Of a DNA stretch of 64,000 nucleotides, positions 1 through 8,839 are shown one piece after another. Positions within the stretch are counted from its first letter, which is position 1. Every line of letters starts with the position of its first letter. This stretch comes from Streptomyces sp. AC555_RSS877. Its GTDB lineage: Bacteria > Actinomycetota > Actinomycetes > Streptomycetales > Streptomycetaceae. The notes below the pieces were generated by a model. The model did no database searches, was not told the origin of the DNA, and worked only from the letters and a program-made list of their open reading frames with translations. A program made the position numbers and the translations under genes. The stretch is from contig NZ_JAGMUK010000060.1 of assembly GCF_019049245.1 (NCBI RefSeq), forward strand, positions 1 to 64,000. The letters are read 5' to 3'.

Positions 1-125
1 CTTTTGGCACGCTGTTGAGTTCTCAAGGAACGGACGCTTCCTTTGTACTCACCCTCTCGGGCTTTCCTCCGGGCGCTTCCCTTCGGTCTTGCGTTTCCAA
101 CTCTAGCAGTGATTTTCCGGCCCTC
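1..125 (-). promoter_or_regulatory. rRNA operon promoter/16S leader, reading off the left edge
   Basis: Read on the minus strand, the last 30 bases toward position 1 carry TTGAGAACTCAACAGCGTGC, the conserved actinobacterial rrn leader box. Upstream of it is the purine-rich GAAGGGAAGCGCCCGGAGG stretch that I recall from Streptomyces rrn leaders. A TAGAGT hexamer (plus-strand 100-105) could be a -10 element. The inference is that a 16S-23S-5S operon transcribed leftward begins just outside the window. A dispersed copy of the leader without rRNA genes is the alternative. Confidence 0.65.
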
Positions 126-280
126 CGACCACCGTCCTGCGGGCATGCAGAAGTTGGCCCCGAGATAGGATCTGCCAAGTTGGGTGCTGCCGGGCAAGGA
201 CGCCAGGTGTGCGTCACTCAGCCCCGAGCAGGAGTACGACTGTACACGGGGCCGCAGAGCGGGTGCAAATCGATTGGAGA

Positions 281-296
281 TGTGGTCTAGACCTCC
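281..296. promoter_or_regulatory. DasR operator (dre) upstream of crr-ptsI
   Basis: The palindromic core TGGTCTAGACC at 283-293 matches the dre consensus (A-C/G-TGGTCTAGACCA-G/C-T) except at the outer bases. It lies about 120 bp upstream of crr. DasR is the GntR-family N-acetylglucosamine regulator that controls PTS genes in streptomycetes. The site is nested inside a perfect 8-bp inverted repeat (GATTGGAG at 272-279, CTCCAATC at 293-300). Confidence 0.85.
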
Positions 297-412
297 AATC
301 GGGATCTCCCGTGCGTACCGGTACTTCGTATGACATACCCTGCTGATCAGCGCGCCGTCCGTGACATGCAGTGACGGTGTCCATATAGATCTCCACCCCT
401 GGGAGGCTTCCC

Positions 413-862
413 ATGACCACCGTGACGTCCCCTCTTGCCGGACGCGCCATCGGACTGGCCGCGGTGCCCGATCCGGTCTTCTCCGGGGCCATGGTCGGCC
501 CCGGCACGGCCATCGACCCTGTGCGTGAGCCTTCCGAGGCTGTCGCGCCCGTGGACGGAGTCATCGTCTCGCTGCACCCGCACGCTTTCGTCGTCGTCGA
601 CGAGACAGGACACGGTGTACTCACCCACCTCGGCATCGACACTGTGCAGCTCAACGGTCAGGGCTTCGAGTTGCTCGTGAACAAGGGCGACACCGTCACG
701 CGTGGTCAGAGTGTGGTGCGCTGGAATCCGGCGGCGGTCGAGGCCGCCGGCAAGTCTCCGGTCTGCCCGATCGTGGCACTCGAGGCCACGGCCGAGGCGC
801 TCGCCGAGCTCCGTGAGGACGGCGACGTGAAGTCCGGCGACAGTCTCTTCGTCTGGAAGTGA
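413..862 (+). CDS. crr: PTS glucose-type EIIA component
   Basis: This 149-aa cytoplasmic EIIA-Glc/Crr protein passes phosphate from HPr to membrane EIIB/EIIC permeases, notably for N-acetylglucosamine in streptomycetes. The phospho-acceptor His72 sits in THLGIDTVQLNGQGF, and the auxiliary His57 in LHPHAF. Both match the E. coli His90/His75 environments. The ATG at 413 follows a GGGAGG ribosome site at 401-406, and length is typical. ptsI follows 78 nt downstream, so the two are probably co-transcribed from the DasR-controlled promoter at about 280-400. No EIIB/EIIC gene is present nearby, as expected for a shared general component. Confidence 0.93.
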   Translation: MTTVTSPLAGRAIGLAAVPDPVFSGAMVGPGTAIDPVREPSEAVAPVDGVIVSLHPHAFVVVDETGHGVLTHLGIDTVQLNGQGFELLVNKGDTVTRGQSVVRWNPAAVEAAGKSPVCPIVALEATAEALAELREDGDVKSGDSLFVWK

Positions 863-940
863 CGCCGGCGCCGTCCGATGACGGCAAGTAGGGACAACCA
901 CCGCGGCGGCGGGACCCGCCGCACTATCGGGACGGGTGAG

Positions 941-2611
941 ATGGAGACAACGCTGCGAGGCGTCGGCGTGAGCCATGGTGTGGCGATCGGCGAAGTTCGG
1001 CACATGGGAACGGCGGTGCTGGAACCGCCTGCCAAGCAGAGCCCACCGGAGGACGCGGGGCGTGAACAGGGGCGCGCCCGCAAAGCCGTCGAGGCTGTGG
1101 CGGCCGACCTGATGGCACGCGGCAACCTGGCCGGGGGTGAAGCCCAAGCGGTGCTTGAGGCGCAGGCCATGATGGCTCAGGACCCCGAGCTGATGGCGGA
1201 CGTGGAGCGGCGTATCACCGTCGGGAGCACGGCCGAGCGTGCGGTGTACGACGCTTTCGCCGCTTACCGGGCCCTGCTCGCCGGAGCTGGTGAGTACCTG
1301 GCCGGTCGTGTGGCCGACCTCGATGACGTGCGGAATCGTATCGTCGCACGCCTGCTCGGGGTGCCTATGCCGGGTGTCCCGGACAGCGACGAGCCGTACG
1401 TCCTCATTGCGCGGGACCTCGCGCCGGCCGACACCGCGCTTCTGGACCCGACCCTGGTCCTCGGTTTCGTCACCGAGGAGGGCGGGCCGACCAGCCACAG
1501 TGCGATTCTCGCCCGTGCTCTCGGCGTACCGGCAGTGGTGGCGCTGCCCGGAGCGAGTGAGCTGGCCGAGGGCACGATGATCGCGGTGGATGGGAGCACC
1601 GGCGAGATCTTCGTGAACCCCACTGAGGAACGGAAGACGCAGATGGCGGCCGAGGCTGCCCAGCGCAAGGCCGCGCTGGCCGCCTCCACGGGGCCGGGCG
1701 TCACCTCCGACGGTCACAAGGTGCCGCTGCTGGCGAACATCGGCGGTCCGGCCGACGTGCCGGCGGCCGTCGAGGCCGGGGCGGAGGGTGTCGGTCTGTT
1801 CCGTACCGAGTTCCTGTTCCTCGACGACAGCAAGAACGCTCCGTCGGAGGAGAAGCAGGTCGACGCCTACCGTCAGGTGCTCGAGGCGTTCCCTGAGGGA
1901 CGTGTCGTGGTGCGTGTGCTGGACGCGGGGGCGGACAAGCCGCTGGACTTCCTCACGCCGGCCGATGAGCCGAACCCTGCGTTGGGCGTGCGTGGCCTGC
2001 GGTCGCTGCTCGACCACCCGGATGTGCTCCGCACGCAGCTGACCGCGCTCGCCAAGGCTGCCGAGGGGCTGCCGGTGTACCTCGAGGTCATGGCTCCGAT
2101 GGTGGCGGACCGTGCCGACGCGAGGGCGTTCGCGGACGCGTGCCGTGAAGCCGGACTGCGGGCGAAGTTCGGCGCGATGGTGGAGATCCCGTCGGCCGCG
2201 CTGCGGGCGCGCTCGATTCTGCAGGAGGTCGAGTTCCTGTCCCTGGGGACCAACGACCTCGCGCAGTACACCTTCGCCGCGGACCGTCAGGTGGGGGCAG
2301 TGTCCCGTCTGCAGGATCCGTGGCAGCCCGCGCTGCTCGACCTGGTCGCGCTGTCCGCCGACGCGGCGAAGGCCGAGGGCAAGAGCTGTGGGGTCTGCGG
2401 CGAGGCCGCGTCCGACCCGCTGCTCGCCTGTGTGCTGACCGGTCTGGGCGTCACCTCTCTTTCCATGGGTGCGGCGTCGATCCCTTATGTTCGGGCGACG
2501 CTGGCGAAGTACACGCTGGCGCAGTGTGAGCGGGCCGCGGCTGCCGCGCGGGCTTCGGACAGTGCTGAGGATGCGCGCACCGCGGCACAGGCCGTGTTGT
2601 CCGGCGAGTAG
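941..2611 (+). CDS. ptsI: PTS enzyme I (phosphoenolpyruvate-protein phosphotransferase)
   Basis: Enzyme I takes phosphate from PEP and passes it to HPr. The 556-aa protein has the N-terminal HPr-binding helices, the phosphohistidine segment GGPTSHSAILARALGVPA with active-site His186, and a C-terminal PEP-binding TIM barrel. The barrel includes GLFRTEFLFLD, and the SLGTNDLAQYTFAADR and GVCGEAASDP motifs. The frame is open from 878, but ATG 941 starts the conserved METTLRGVGVSHG N-terminus and gives the length known for Streptomyces PtsI, so I chose it. It lies downstream of crr in the same transcription unit and ends before a strong hairpin at 2642. Confidence 0.93.
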   Translation: METTLRGVGVSHGVAIGEVRHMGTAVLEPPAKQSPPEDAGREQGRARKAVEAVAADLMARGNLAGGEAQAVLEAQAMMAQDPELMADVERRITVGSTAERAVYDAFAAYRALLAGAGEYLAGRVADLDDVRNRIVARLLGVPMPGVPDSDEPYVLIARDLAPADTALLDPTLVLGFVTEEGGPTSHSAILARALGVPAVVALPGASELAEGTMIAVDGSTGEIFVNPTEERKTQMAAEAAQRKAALAASTGPGVTSDGHKVPLLANIGGPADVPAAVEAGAEGVGLFRTEFLFLDDSKNAPSEEKQVDAYRQVLEAFPEGRVVVRVLDAGADKPLDFLTPADEPNPALGVRGLRSLLDHPDVLRTQLTALAKAAEGLPVYLEVMAPMVADRADARAFADACREAGLRAKFGAMVEIPSAALRARSILQEVEFLSLGTNDLAQYTFAADRQVGAVSRLQDPWQPALLDLVALSADAAKAEGKSCGVCGEAASDPLLACVLTGLGVTSLSMGAASIPYVRATLAKYTLAQCERAAAAARASDSAEDARTAAQAVLSGE

Positions 2612-2641
2612 CAGTCGGCCCGGCCACCCTTGCCGTGTCGT

Positions 2642-2675
2642 GAGGGGCGCTCCACCTGCGGGTGGGGCGCCCCTC
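2642..2675 (+). terminator. Rho-independent-like terminator after crr-ptsI
   Basis: A perfect 9-bp outer stem (GAGGGGCGC / GCGCCCCTC) encloses a 5-bp inner stem (CCACC/GGTGG) with a TGCG tetraloop. It lies 31 nt after the ptsI stop and just before the convergent gene's 3' end. As is common in Streptomyces, no long U-tract follows. Confidence 0.8.
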
Positions 2676-2681
2676 CTGCGT

Positions 2682-3575
2682 TCAGTGGTGGTGTCCCGGC
2701 GTCTGCCCCATGTCACCGAGCTCGGGCGGCACGCAGTAGTCGACGTCCGATTCCGGGGAGATGGGGTCACCGGAGTCGATGTCGGTGCAGTAGGCGTCGA
2801 AGACTTCTCCGGCAGTGAGGGGTTCGAGGCCCTCTCCCCGCATGCGCCAGCCGTAGATGCGGTCCGGGGCGCCAGGGGCGCTGGTGCGCATGACGAGGCC
2901 GCCAGGTCCGTGGGTGGCGAGGCCGAGGGCCAGGACGGTGGTGAATTCGAGGGCTTCGGCCTCGTCGAGGTGCGTGGTGCCGTCGCTCTCCTCCTCCGTG
3001 CGGAGAACGGACACGAGTGATTCCGGGGTGCCCGTGATGCTGCAGACGAGGTGTCGGTCTCCGCGCTCGGCTGTTTCGAGGATGCGGACGAGGAGGTGGG
3101 AGGCGCGGACGAAGGCTGCCCGGCCGATGTCCTCGCCGCAGGCGGCACAGGCGCCGAGGCGCGCCAGCAGGGTGCTCGCGTACTCCCAGGTCGCCTGCCG
3201 GACGGCTTCGTCGACGAGGGCCGGTACGAGGTCGGCCAGGGGCCGGCCGTCGTAGGGGATGGTCGGGCCCGTTGTCGCGAGGTCCGCTGTGAAGCGTGTG
3301 CGGCTGGACTGGACGTCCGGGTCGAGGCCCGCGGCCGTGCAGAATTCGGCGTACTCCTGTGGGTCGAAGAGGGCGACGGTGGTGTGGCTGCCCTGCGCGG
3401 CGCGGGTTTTGAGGAGGTCTTCGACTTGTCGCAGATAGGTCCTGTGGTCGTCGAAGGTGAAGCTGCGGTAGCGCCGCATGGCGCGGAAGTCGTGCTCGTC
3501 GGTCAGCAGGCCGATGGTGCCGGCGATTTCGCGGCGCAGGACGCGTCGCATGGTCTGGTGGTCGGTGTGCGCCAT
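2682..3575 (-). CDS. Conserved hypothetical protein (297 aa)
   Basis: I do not recognise a named domain. The protein is soluble, acidic and without signal peptide or membrane segments. A CAACGED stretch in the middle (about residue 145) is the only cysteine pair that might bind metal, and the C-terminus ends in three histidines. The start is placed at the codon at 3575 because an AGGGGG ribosome site lies 5 nt upstream and the protein then begins MAHTDHQTMRRVLR. An upstream in-frame start at 3608 would add 11 residues. It converges on ptsI and is separated from the acetoacetyl-CoA synthetase gene by about 110 bp, with which it may be co-transcribed. Confidence 0.75.
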   Translation of the reverse strand: MAHTDHQTMRRVLRREIAGTIGLLTDEHDFRAMRRYRSFTFDDHRTYLRQVEDLLKTRAAQGSHTTVALFDPQEYAEFCTAAGLDPDVQSSRTRFTADLATTGPTIPYDGRPLADLVPALVDEAVRQATWEYASTLLARLGACAACGEDIGRAAFVRASHLLVRILETAERGDRHLVCSITGTPESLVSVLRTEEESDGTTHLDEAEALEFTTVLALGLATHGPGGLVMRTSAPGAPDRIYGWRMRGEGLEPLTAGEVFDAYCTDIDSGDPISPESDVDYCVPPELGDMGQTPGHHH

Positions 3576-3685
3576 GGTTCCCCCTGTGTGCGCTCGATCA
3601 ATGCTCACTCACAGTAATCGGCGGCACTGACAACGGTGTCCGCGTTGAGGTGGTCGCCCACGGCCTCGGGCTGGGGAGCTGTGGA

Positions 3686-5653
3686 TCAGGCGTGTTTGTG
3701 GGCCAGGTCCTCGTAGAAGCGGAGCAGGTCGAGGTTGTCGATGGAGCCTGGGTTGATGGCCTTTTCCAAGGGGGTCCCCTGGAGCAGGCGCTTCACGGGG
3801 ACCTCGATGCGTTTGCCGGTGAGGGTGTGCGGGATGCCGGGCACCTCGATGACCTCGTCGGGGACGTGGCGGGGGGAGAGCTGTTCGCGAATGGTCTGCT
3901 TGATGCGGTTCAGGAGGGTCTCGTCGAGGGTGGCTCCCGGGATCAGGTGCACGAAGAGAGGCATCCAGTAGCCGCCGTCGGGCTGTTCGATGCCGACGAC
4001 GAGCGATTCCTTGATCTCGGGCAGGCGTTCGACGGCTTCGTAGATGTCGGCCGAGCCCATGCGGACGCCCTGGCGGTTGAGCGTCGAGTCGGAGCGGCCG
4101 TGGATGACGACCGAGCCGCGTGAGGTGACGGTGATCCAGTCGCCGTGGCGCCACACACCGGGATACGTGTCGAAGTAGCTGTCGTGGTAGCGGCTGCCGT
4201 CCGGGTCGTTCCAGAAGTGGATCGGCATGGACGGCATGGGGTTGGTGACGACGAGCTCGCCGACCTCGTCGATCAAGGGCTTTCCGCTCGGGTCCCAGGA
4301 CTGCAGATCCGTGCCCAGTCCGGGGGCCTGGAGCTCACCGACGTACACGGGGAGGGTCGGGACGGCTCCGGCGAAGCAGGAGCAGACGTCCGTGCCGCCG
4401 CTGACGGACGCGATCCACAGGTCCTCGCGGACCTCGTCGTGCAGCCAGCGGAAGCCGTCGGGCGGCAGGGGCGAGCCGGTGGTGGCGACGCACCGCACGC
4501 TGGAGAGGTCGTGGTCGCGGCCGGGGTGCACGCCGGCCTTGCGGCAGGCCATGACGTACGCGGCCGAGGTGCCGTAGAGGGTGGCTTGCGTGCGTTCGGC
4601 GACCCGCCACTGGGCGCCTGTGTCCGGGTAGCCGGGGCTGCCGTCGTAGAGGACGATCGTGGTGCCCGTGAGGAGGCCGGAGACGAGAAAGTTCCACATC
4701 ATCCAGCCGGTGGACGTGTACCAGAAGAAGCGGTCCTCGGGGCCCAGGTCGCAGTGCAGGCCGAGCTGCTTGAGGTGCTCCACGAGGATGCCGCCCTGGG
4801 ACTGGACGATGGCCTTGGGCAGGCCGGTCGTGCCCGAGGAGTAGAGCACCCAGAGGGGGTGGTCGAAGGGGACCTGCTCGAAGACGGGCTCCGTGTCGGC
4901 GGCCGTCAGGGCCGACCACTCCAGGGCGCCTTCGGGGGCCTCGGTGCCGAGGAGGGGGATGTGGACGACGGCGCGCAGGGTGGGCAGTTCGCGACGCAGC
5001 TCGGCGACCGTGTCGCGGCGGTCGTGCTCCTTGCCGCCGTAGCGGTAGCCGTCGACGGTGAAGAGGATCACCGGTTCCACCTGCTGGAAGCGGTCCAGGA
5101 CGCTGCGGGCGCCGAAGTCGGGGGCGCAGGAGGTCCACACTCCGCCTACGGCGGCGGTGGCCAGGAGGGCGACGACGGCCTGCGGAATGTTGGGGAGGTA
5201 GCCGCTGACGCGGTCACCGGGGCGAACTCCGAGCGTGCGCAGCTCGGCGGCCAGGGCGCCGACCTGACGGCGCAGTTCGGACCAGGTCACGGGGACAGGG
5301 TCGTGGGTTTCGTCGACGTGGAGGAGGGCCGGTTCGTCCGCGCGGGTCTCGGCGGCCCGCAGGGCGTGCTCGGCGTAGTTCACGGTCGCTCCGGGGAACC
5401 ACCGGGCGCCGGGCATCGAGCGGTCCCCGAGCACGCGCGCGTAGGGGGTCGAGAACCGTACGTCGAACCACTCCGTGACGGCTTTCCAGAACGTGTCGAG
5501 CTCGTCGACGGACCAGCGGTGCAGCGCGGGGTAGCCGCCCTTTGAAGGGGCGCCGTGGCGTTCCGCCGCCCAGGTCTGGAATCTGGTGACCTGTGCATGG
5601 GCGATGCGTTCCGGATCGGGCTGCCAGAGCGGCTGGGGGTTCATGGTCGGCAT
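3686..5653 (-). CDS. Acetoacetate-CoA ligase (acetoacetyl-CoA synthetase)
   Basis: A 655-aa ANL-superfamily adenylating enzyme that makes acetoacetyl-CoA from acetoacetate, ATP and CoA. The AMP-binding P-loop is YSSGTTGLPKAIVQ, the acyl-adenylate region is GRSDSTLNRQGVRMGSADIY, and the C-terminal catalytic lysine lies in LTGKRIEVPVKRLLQG. Length equals the family norm of about 650. The start MPTMNPQPLW at 5653 follows a GGGAG ribosome site 7 nt upstream, and the 51 upstream in-frame codons look non-coding. It probably feeds ketone bodies or branched-chain breakdown products into acetyl-CoA. The GH31 gene diverges from it across about 210 bp. Confidence 0.9.
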   Translation of the reverse strand: MPTMNPQPLWQPDPERIAHAQVTRFQTWAAERHGAPSKGGYPALHRWSVDELDTFWKAVTEWFDVRFSTPYARVLGDRSMPGARWFPGATVNYAEHALRAAETRADEPALLHVDETHDPVPVTWSELRRQVGALAAELRTLGVRPGDRVSGYLPNIPQAVVALLATAAVGGVWTSCAPDFGARSVLDRFQQVEPVILFTVDGYRYGGKEHDRRDTVAELRRELPTLRAVVHIPLLGTEAPEGALEWSALTAADTEPVFEQVPFDHPLWVLYSSGTTGLPKAIVQSQGGILVEHLKQLGLHCDLGPEDRFFWYTSTGWMMWNFLVSGLLTGTTIVLYDGSPGYPDTGAQWRVAERTQATLYGTSAAYVMACRKAGVHPGRDHDLSSVRCVATTGSPLPPDGFRWLHDEVREDLWIASVSGGTDVCSCFAGAVPTLPVYVGELQAPGLGTDLQSWDPSGKPLIDEVGELVVTNPMPSMPIHFWNDPDGSRYHDSYFDTYPGVWRHGDWITVTSRGSVVIHGRSDSTLNRQGVRMGSADIYEAVERLPEIKESLVVGIEQPDGGYWMPLFVHLIPGATLDETLLNRIKQTIREQLSPRHVPDEVIEVPGIPHTLTGKRIEVPVKRLLQGTPLEKAINPGSIDNLDLLRFYEDLAHKHA

Positions 5654-5865
5654 GGGGCGGCTCCCGGACTGTGCGCGTCGTGTGCGTCCTCCGCGCACGG
5701 GCTGGGTGTGCGCGTGACGCGGCTGACACGGACGATGCCATGTGATCAATTCCAACACCAGGGTGTGCCCCACATAGTCCGTGTCGTGAAGATGTGGTCC
5801 CTGCACGAGTGAACGGCAGTTGAACGAGACGCATATGTGGGCCGGTCGATGGCAGGCTGAGCAGC

Positions 5866-8232
5866 ATGGACGGTCGTGACCTGGTGCGTTCGGTGAAGGC
5901 AGTCGGTTCGGCGGGGGCGGCCCAGGGGTTGCGTACCGTGCGAGCCGCGTGGCGCAGGAGGCGTGCCGATGCCTCCGGGCTGCCGCTGCGGGGGTCCGAA
6001 CGGGCTCGGGTGCCCGGGCCCGTGCGGGACGTGGAGCCGGGTCCGGGGGGCGGTCTTCTCCGGTTCAGCCGCTCCGAGCTGCGGATCACCGTCGCCGCGA
6101 ACGGAGCCGTGTTCTGGGGCTGGGACGGGGCCGGTCCCGAGCCGTCGTACGCGCTCGCCGACCGGTGTCCGGAGCCGGACCCGCGGGCGCTGCTGGAACC
6201 GGACAAGGACGGCGGCTGGCGGGTCGTGGCCGAGCGGGTGACGGTCGTCGTCTCGCGGCACGGCGCGATCGAGGTGCTCACGCCCGGAGGAGTGACGCTG
6301 CGCCGGGATCTGCCGCCCCGGTGGTGGGATCCGGTCGGCGGCGGGCCGGCTCGGTGGATGCAGCGCTCGGAGGTGGCCTCGGACGCACGGTTCTTCGGAC
6401 TCGGCGGGCGTGCTTCGGGGCCCCGGCTGCGGGACGGGGCGTACCGGCTGTGGAACACGGATCCGGGCCGGCCGTTCGGCCCGGGCGACGATCCGCTGTA
6501 CGTGACGATGCCGGTGCAGCTGGTGGTGGCCGACGCGGGCACGCATCTGGTGTTCCACGACACCTCGTGGGACGGCACGGTCACGCTGCGGGAGGGCGAG
6601 GAGGGCGCCGGGTCCGGTCATGACCGGGCAGGCACGTGCGATCTGCGGATGGACGGGGGGCCGCTGCGTTCCTGGGTGGTGGTGGGCACCCCCGCGCGCG
6701 TGCTGCTCGCCTGGGCCTCGCTCACCGGGGCGCCGGCGCTGCCGCCGGTCTGGGCGCTCGGTCACCATCACGCGCGGTGGGGCTTCGGTGATGAGCAGGA
6801 GGTCCGGCGGATCGTTTCGGGCTATCAGGAGCGGGGGCTGCCCCTCGACGCGGTCCATCTGGACATCGACCACTACGACGCGCACCAGGTGTTCACCGTC
6901 GATCAGGATCGTTTCCCCAAGTTGCCGGTGCTGGCCGAGGAGTTGCGGCGGGACGGGATCCGGCTGGTGTCGATCGTCGATCCCGCCGTCAAGGCCGAGC
7001 CGGGCAACACCGTGTTCGACAGTGGGACGGCCGAGGACGCGTTCGTGCGGGACGCAGGCGGACGGCTCGTGCGCAGTGTCGTGTGGCCTGGGGAGGCCGC
7101 CCATCCGGACTTCACACACGCGCGCGTGCGTCAGTGGTGGGGGCGCCTCTATGAGGAACGGCTCGCGCAGGGCTTCTCGGGGTTCTGGCACGACATGAAC
7201 GAACCCACCTCGTTCACGGCGTTCGGCGAGTCCACGTTGCCGCGGTCGGCCAGACATTTCCTGGAGGGGCGGGGCGGGGACCATCGTGAGGCGCACAACG
7301 TGTACGCGCTGTGCATGACCCGGGCGGGATACGAGGGGCTGCGCGAACTGGCCCCCCAGGAGCGTCCTTTCGTCTTCTCGCGCTCCGGCTGGGCGGGGAT
7401 GCAGCGCTACGGCGGGGCGTGGTCCGGCGATGTCGCCACGGGCTGGCCGGGGCTGCGGGCGTCACTGTCGCTGGTCATGGGGCTGGGGCTGTGCGGGGTG
7501 CCGTATTCCGGGCCGGACGTGGGAGGCTTCGACGGGAGCCCGTCGCCCGAGCTCTATCTGAGATGGTTCCAGCTGGGCGCGTATCTGCCGCTCTTCCGCA
7601 CGCATGCGAGTCTGCGGGCCGGACGCCGGGAGCCGTGGGAGTTCGGTGCGGAGGTGCTGGAGCACGCGCGCGTGGCCCTGGTCGAACGCCGTCGCCTGCT
7701 GCCGTATTTCGTGACGCTCGCGCATCTGGCCCGCCATACGGGGGCTCCCTATGTGCGCCCCCTGTGGTGGTCGGCGCCCGAGGACCGGGCGCTGCGGGAC
7801 TGTGAGGACGCGTTCGTGCTGGGCGACTGCCTGCTGGTGGCGCCGGTGCTCGATCCGGGCGCGGACCGGCGCGCCGTGCGATTGCCGCGGGGGCGCTGGT
7901 ACGACACGGCTACGGGGCGGGCCTACGAGGGGCCGGCGCAGGTCCTCGTGGACGCTCCGCTGTCTCGGATACCCGTGCTCGCGCGGGCGGGCGCCGTCAT
8001 CCCGGTGCGTGGCGACGACGGCGGGCTGGAACTGGAGGTCTGGGCGCCCGCCCGGGGACGTACCGGGGGCGGGCTGGTGGTGCCGGACGGGGGTGACGGC
8101 TGGGAGGAGCCGGAGATCGAGCGTTATGTCACTCGCTGGGAGGGCTCACGGGTGGTCGTCGAGCGGGAGGGTGAGGACGGCGTGAGCGAGCCGCCTCACC
8201 CGGTGCGCGTACGAGGGCTGCAGACAGGCTGA
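5866..8232 (+). CDS. GH31 family alpha-glucosidase
   Basis: 788-aa glycoside hydrolase family 31 enzyme, predicted to release glucose from the non-reducing end of alpha-glucosides. The nucleophile is Asp443 in GFWHDMNEPTSF and the acid/base is Asp522 in WSGDVATGWPG. The N-terminal galactose-mutarotase-like domain precedes the barrel (PPVWALGHHHARWGFG), and a C-terminal beta-domain follows (LLVAPVLDPGAD). There is no signal peptide, so it probably acts in the cytoplasm on imported maltose or similar sugars. It has its own promoter region opposite the acetoacetyl-CoA synthetase gene and ends 2 bp from the convergent Nudix gene. Confidence 0.9.
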   Translation: MDGRDLVRSVKAVGSAGAAQGLRTVRAAWRRRRADASGLPLRGSERARVPGPVRDVEPGPGGGLLRFSRSELRITVAANGAVFWGWDGAGPEPSYALADRCPEPDPRALLEPDKDGGWRVVAERVTVVVSRHGAIEVLTPGGVTLRRDLPPRWWDPVGGGPARWMQRSEVASDARFFGLGGRASGPRLRDGAYRLWNTDPGRPFGPGDDPLYVTMPVQLVVADAGTHLVFHDTSWDGTVTLREGEEGAGSGHDRAGTCDLRMDGGPLRSWVVVGTPARVLLAWASLTGAPALPPVWALGHHHARWGFGDEQEVRRIVSGYQERGLPLDAVHLDIDHYDAHQVFTVDQDRFPKLPVLAEELRRDGIRLVSIVDPAVKAEPGNTVFDSGTAEDAFVRDAGGRLVRSVVWPGEAAHPDFTHARVRQWWGRLYEERLAQGFSGFWHDMNEPTSFTAFGESTLPRSARHFLEGRGGDHREAHNVYALCMTRAGYEGLRELAPQERPFVFSRSGWAGMQRYGGAWSGDVATGWPGLRASLSLVMGLGLCGVPYSGPDVGGFDGSPSPELYLRWFQLGAYLPLFRTHASLRAGRREPWEFGAEVLEHARVALVERRRLLPYFVTLAHLARHTGAPYVRPLWWSAPEDRALRDCEDAFVLGDCLLVAPVLDPGADRRAVRLPRGRWYDTATGRAYEGPAQVLVDAPLSRIPVLARAGAVIPVRGDDGGLELEVWAPARGRTGGGLVVPDGGDGWEEPEIERYVTRWEGSRVVVEREGEDGVSEPPHPVRVRGLQTG

Positions 8233-8234
8233 GG

Positions 8235-8771
8235 TCAGAGGTACCGGCCCTCGAACCATGCCCGGACGGCCAGCGTGTGCAGGGGGAAGGCGAGCTCCTC
8301 CGGCCGTCGCAGGAGGTGCCAGCCTTCTGTCTCGTCCGTGGCCTCGGAGGGCCCGAGGCCGTCGGCCGGGCGGTCCGGCAGAGCACCGAACAGCAGGAGG
8401 TGCCCGTCGGGCGAGCTCAGCGCGTCGACGAGTCGTACGTCGCGGCTCGCCGCGTCGATGCCGGTCTCCTCCTTGAGTTCACGGACGAGGGCGTGCCGCC
8501 AGTCCTCGCGGTCGTCGATGTAGCCGCCTGGCAACGCGATGCCTCCGCGCGCGGGGGCGACGGTCCGGGTGATGACCACCAGAGCGGAGCCCTGGGTGTC
8601 GTACACGGGCTGGAGGGCCACCGCGACGGGGAGCGGGTTGCGGTAGGCGACGGTCGTGCAGGCCGGACAGGTGCGGGGCCAGCCGGAGACGCCCGCTCCG
8701 TAGGGAGCTCCACAGGCGGAACAGTGGGAGCCGGGCGGGGAGTTGGGGATGGAGTGCTGAGTTTCGGACAC
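8235..8771 (-). CDS. Nudix hydrolase with N-terminal zinc ribbon
   Basis: 178 aa. The Nudix box is intact (GGYIDDREDWRHALV then RELKEETGI), giving the metal-binding REUXEExGU core. In front of it a CSACGAPYG ... CPAC zinc-ribbon pair at about residues 18-40 resembles the NADH pyrophosphatase (NudC) ribbon. NudC's own SQPWPFPxS signature after the box is absent, so the substrate is uncertain; an NDP-sugar or other nucleoside diphosphate linkage is possible. It is a cytoplasmic single-gene unit converging on the GH31 gene. Confidence 0.85.
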   Translation of the reverse strand: MSETQHSIPNSPPGSHCSACGAPYGAGVSGWPRTCPACTTVAYRNPLPVAVALQPVYDTQGSALVVITRTVAPARGGIALPGGYIDDREDWRHALVRELKEETGIDAASRDVRLVDALSSPDGHLLLFGALPDRPADGLGPSEATDETEGWHLLRRPEELAFPLHTLAVRAWFEGRYL

Positions 8772-8839
8772 GCGGCGGACTGTATCCGATCATCGGAAGA
8801 GCGTCTTCCGGAGGTGGCCTCATTGCGGTCGGTCGGGGT

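Noticed and set aside
347..3148. Long minus-strand open frame across crr and ptsI
   Set aside because: Arg/His/Gly-rich low-complexity sequence without domains, fully overlapping two certain PTS genes.
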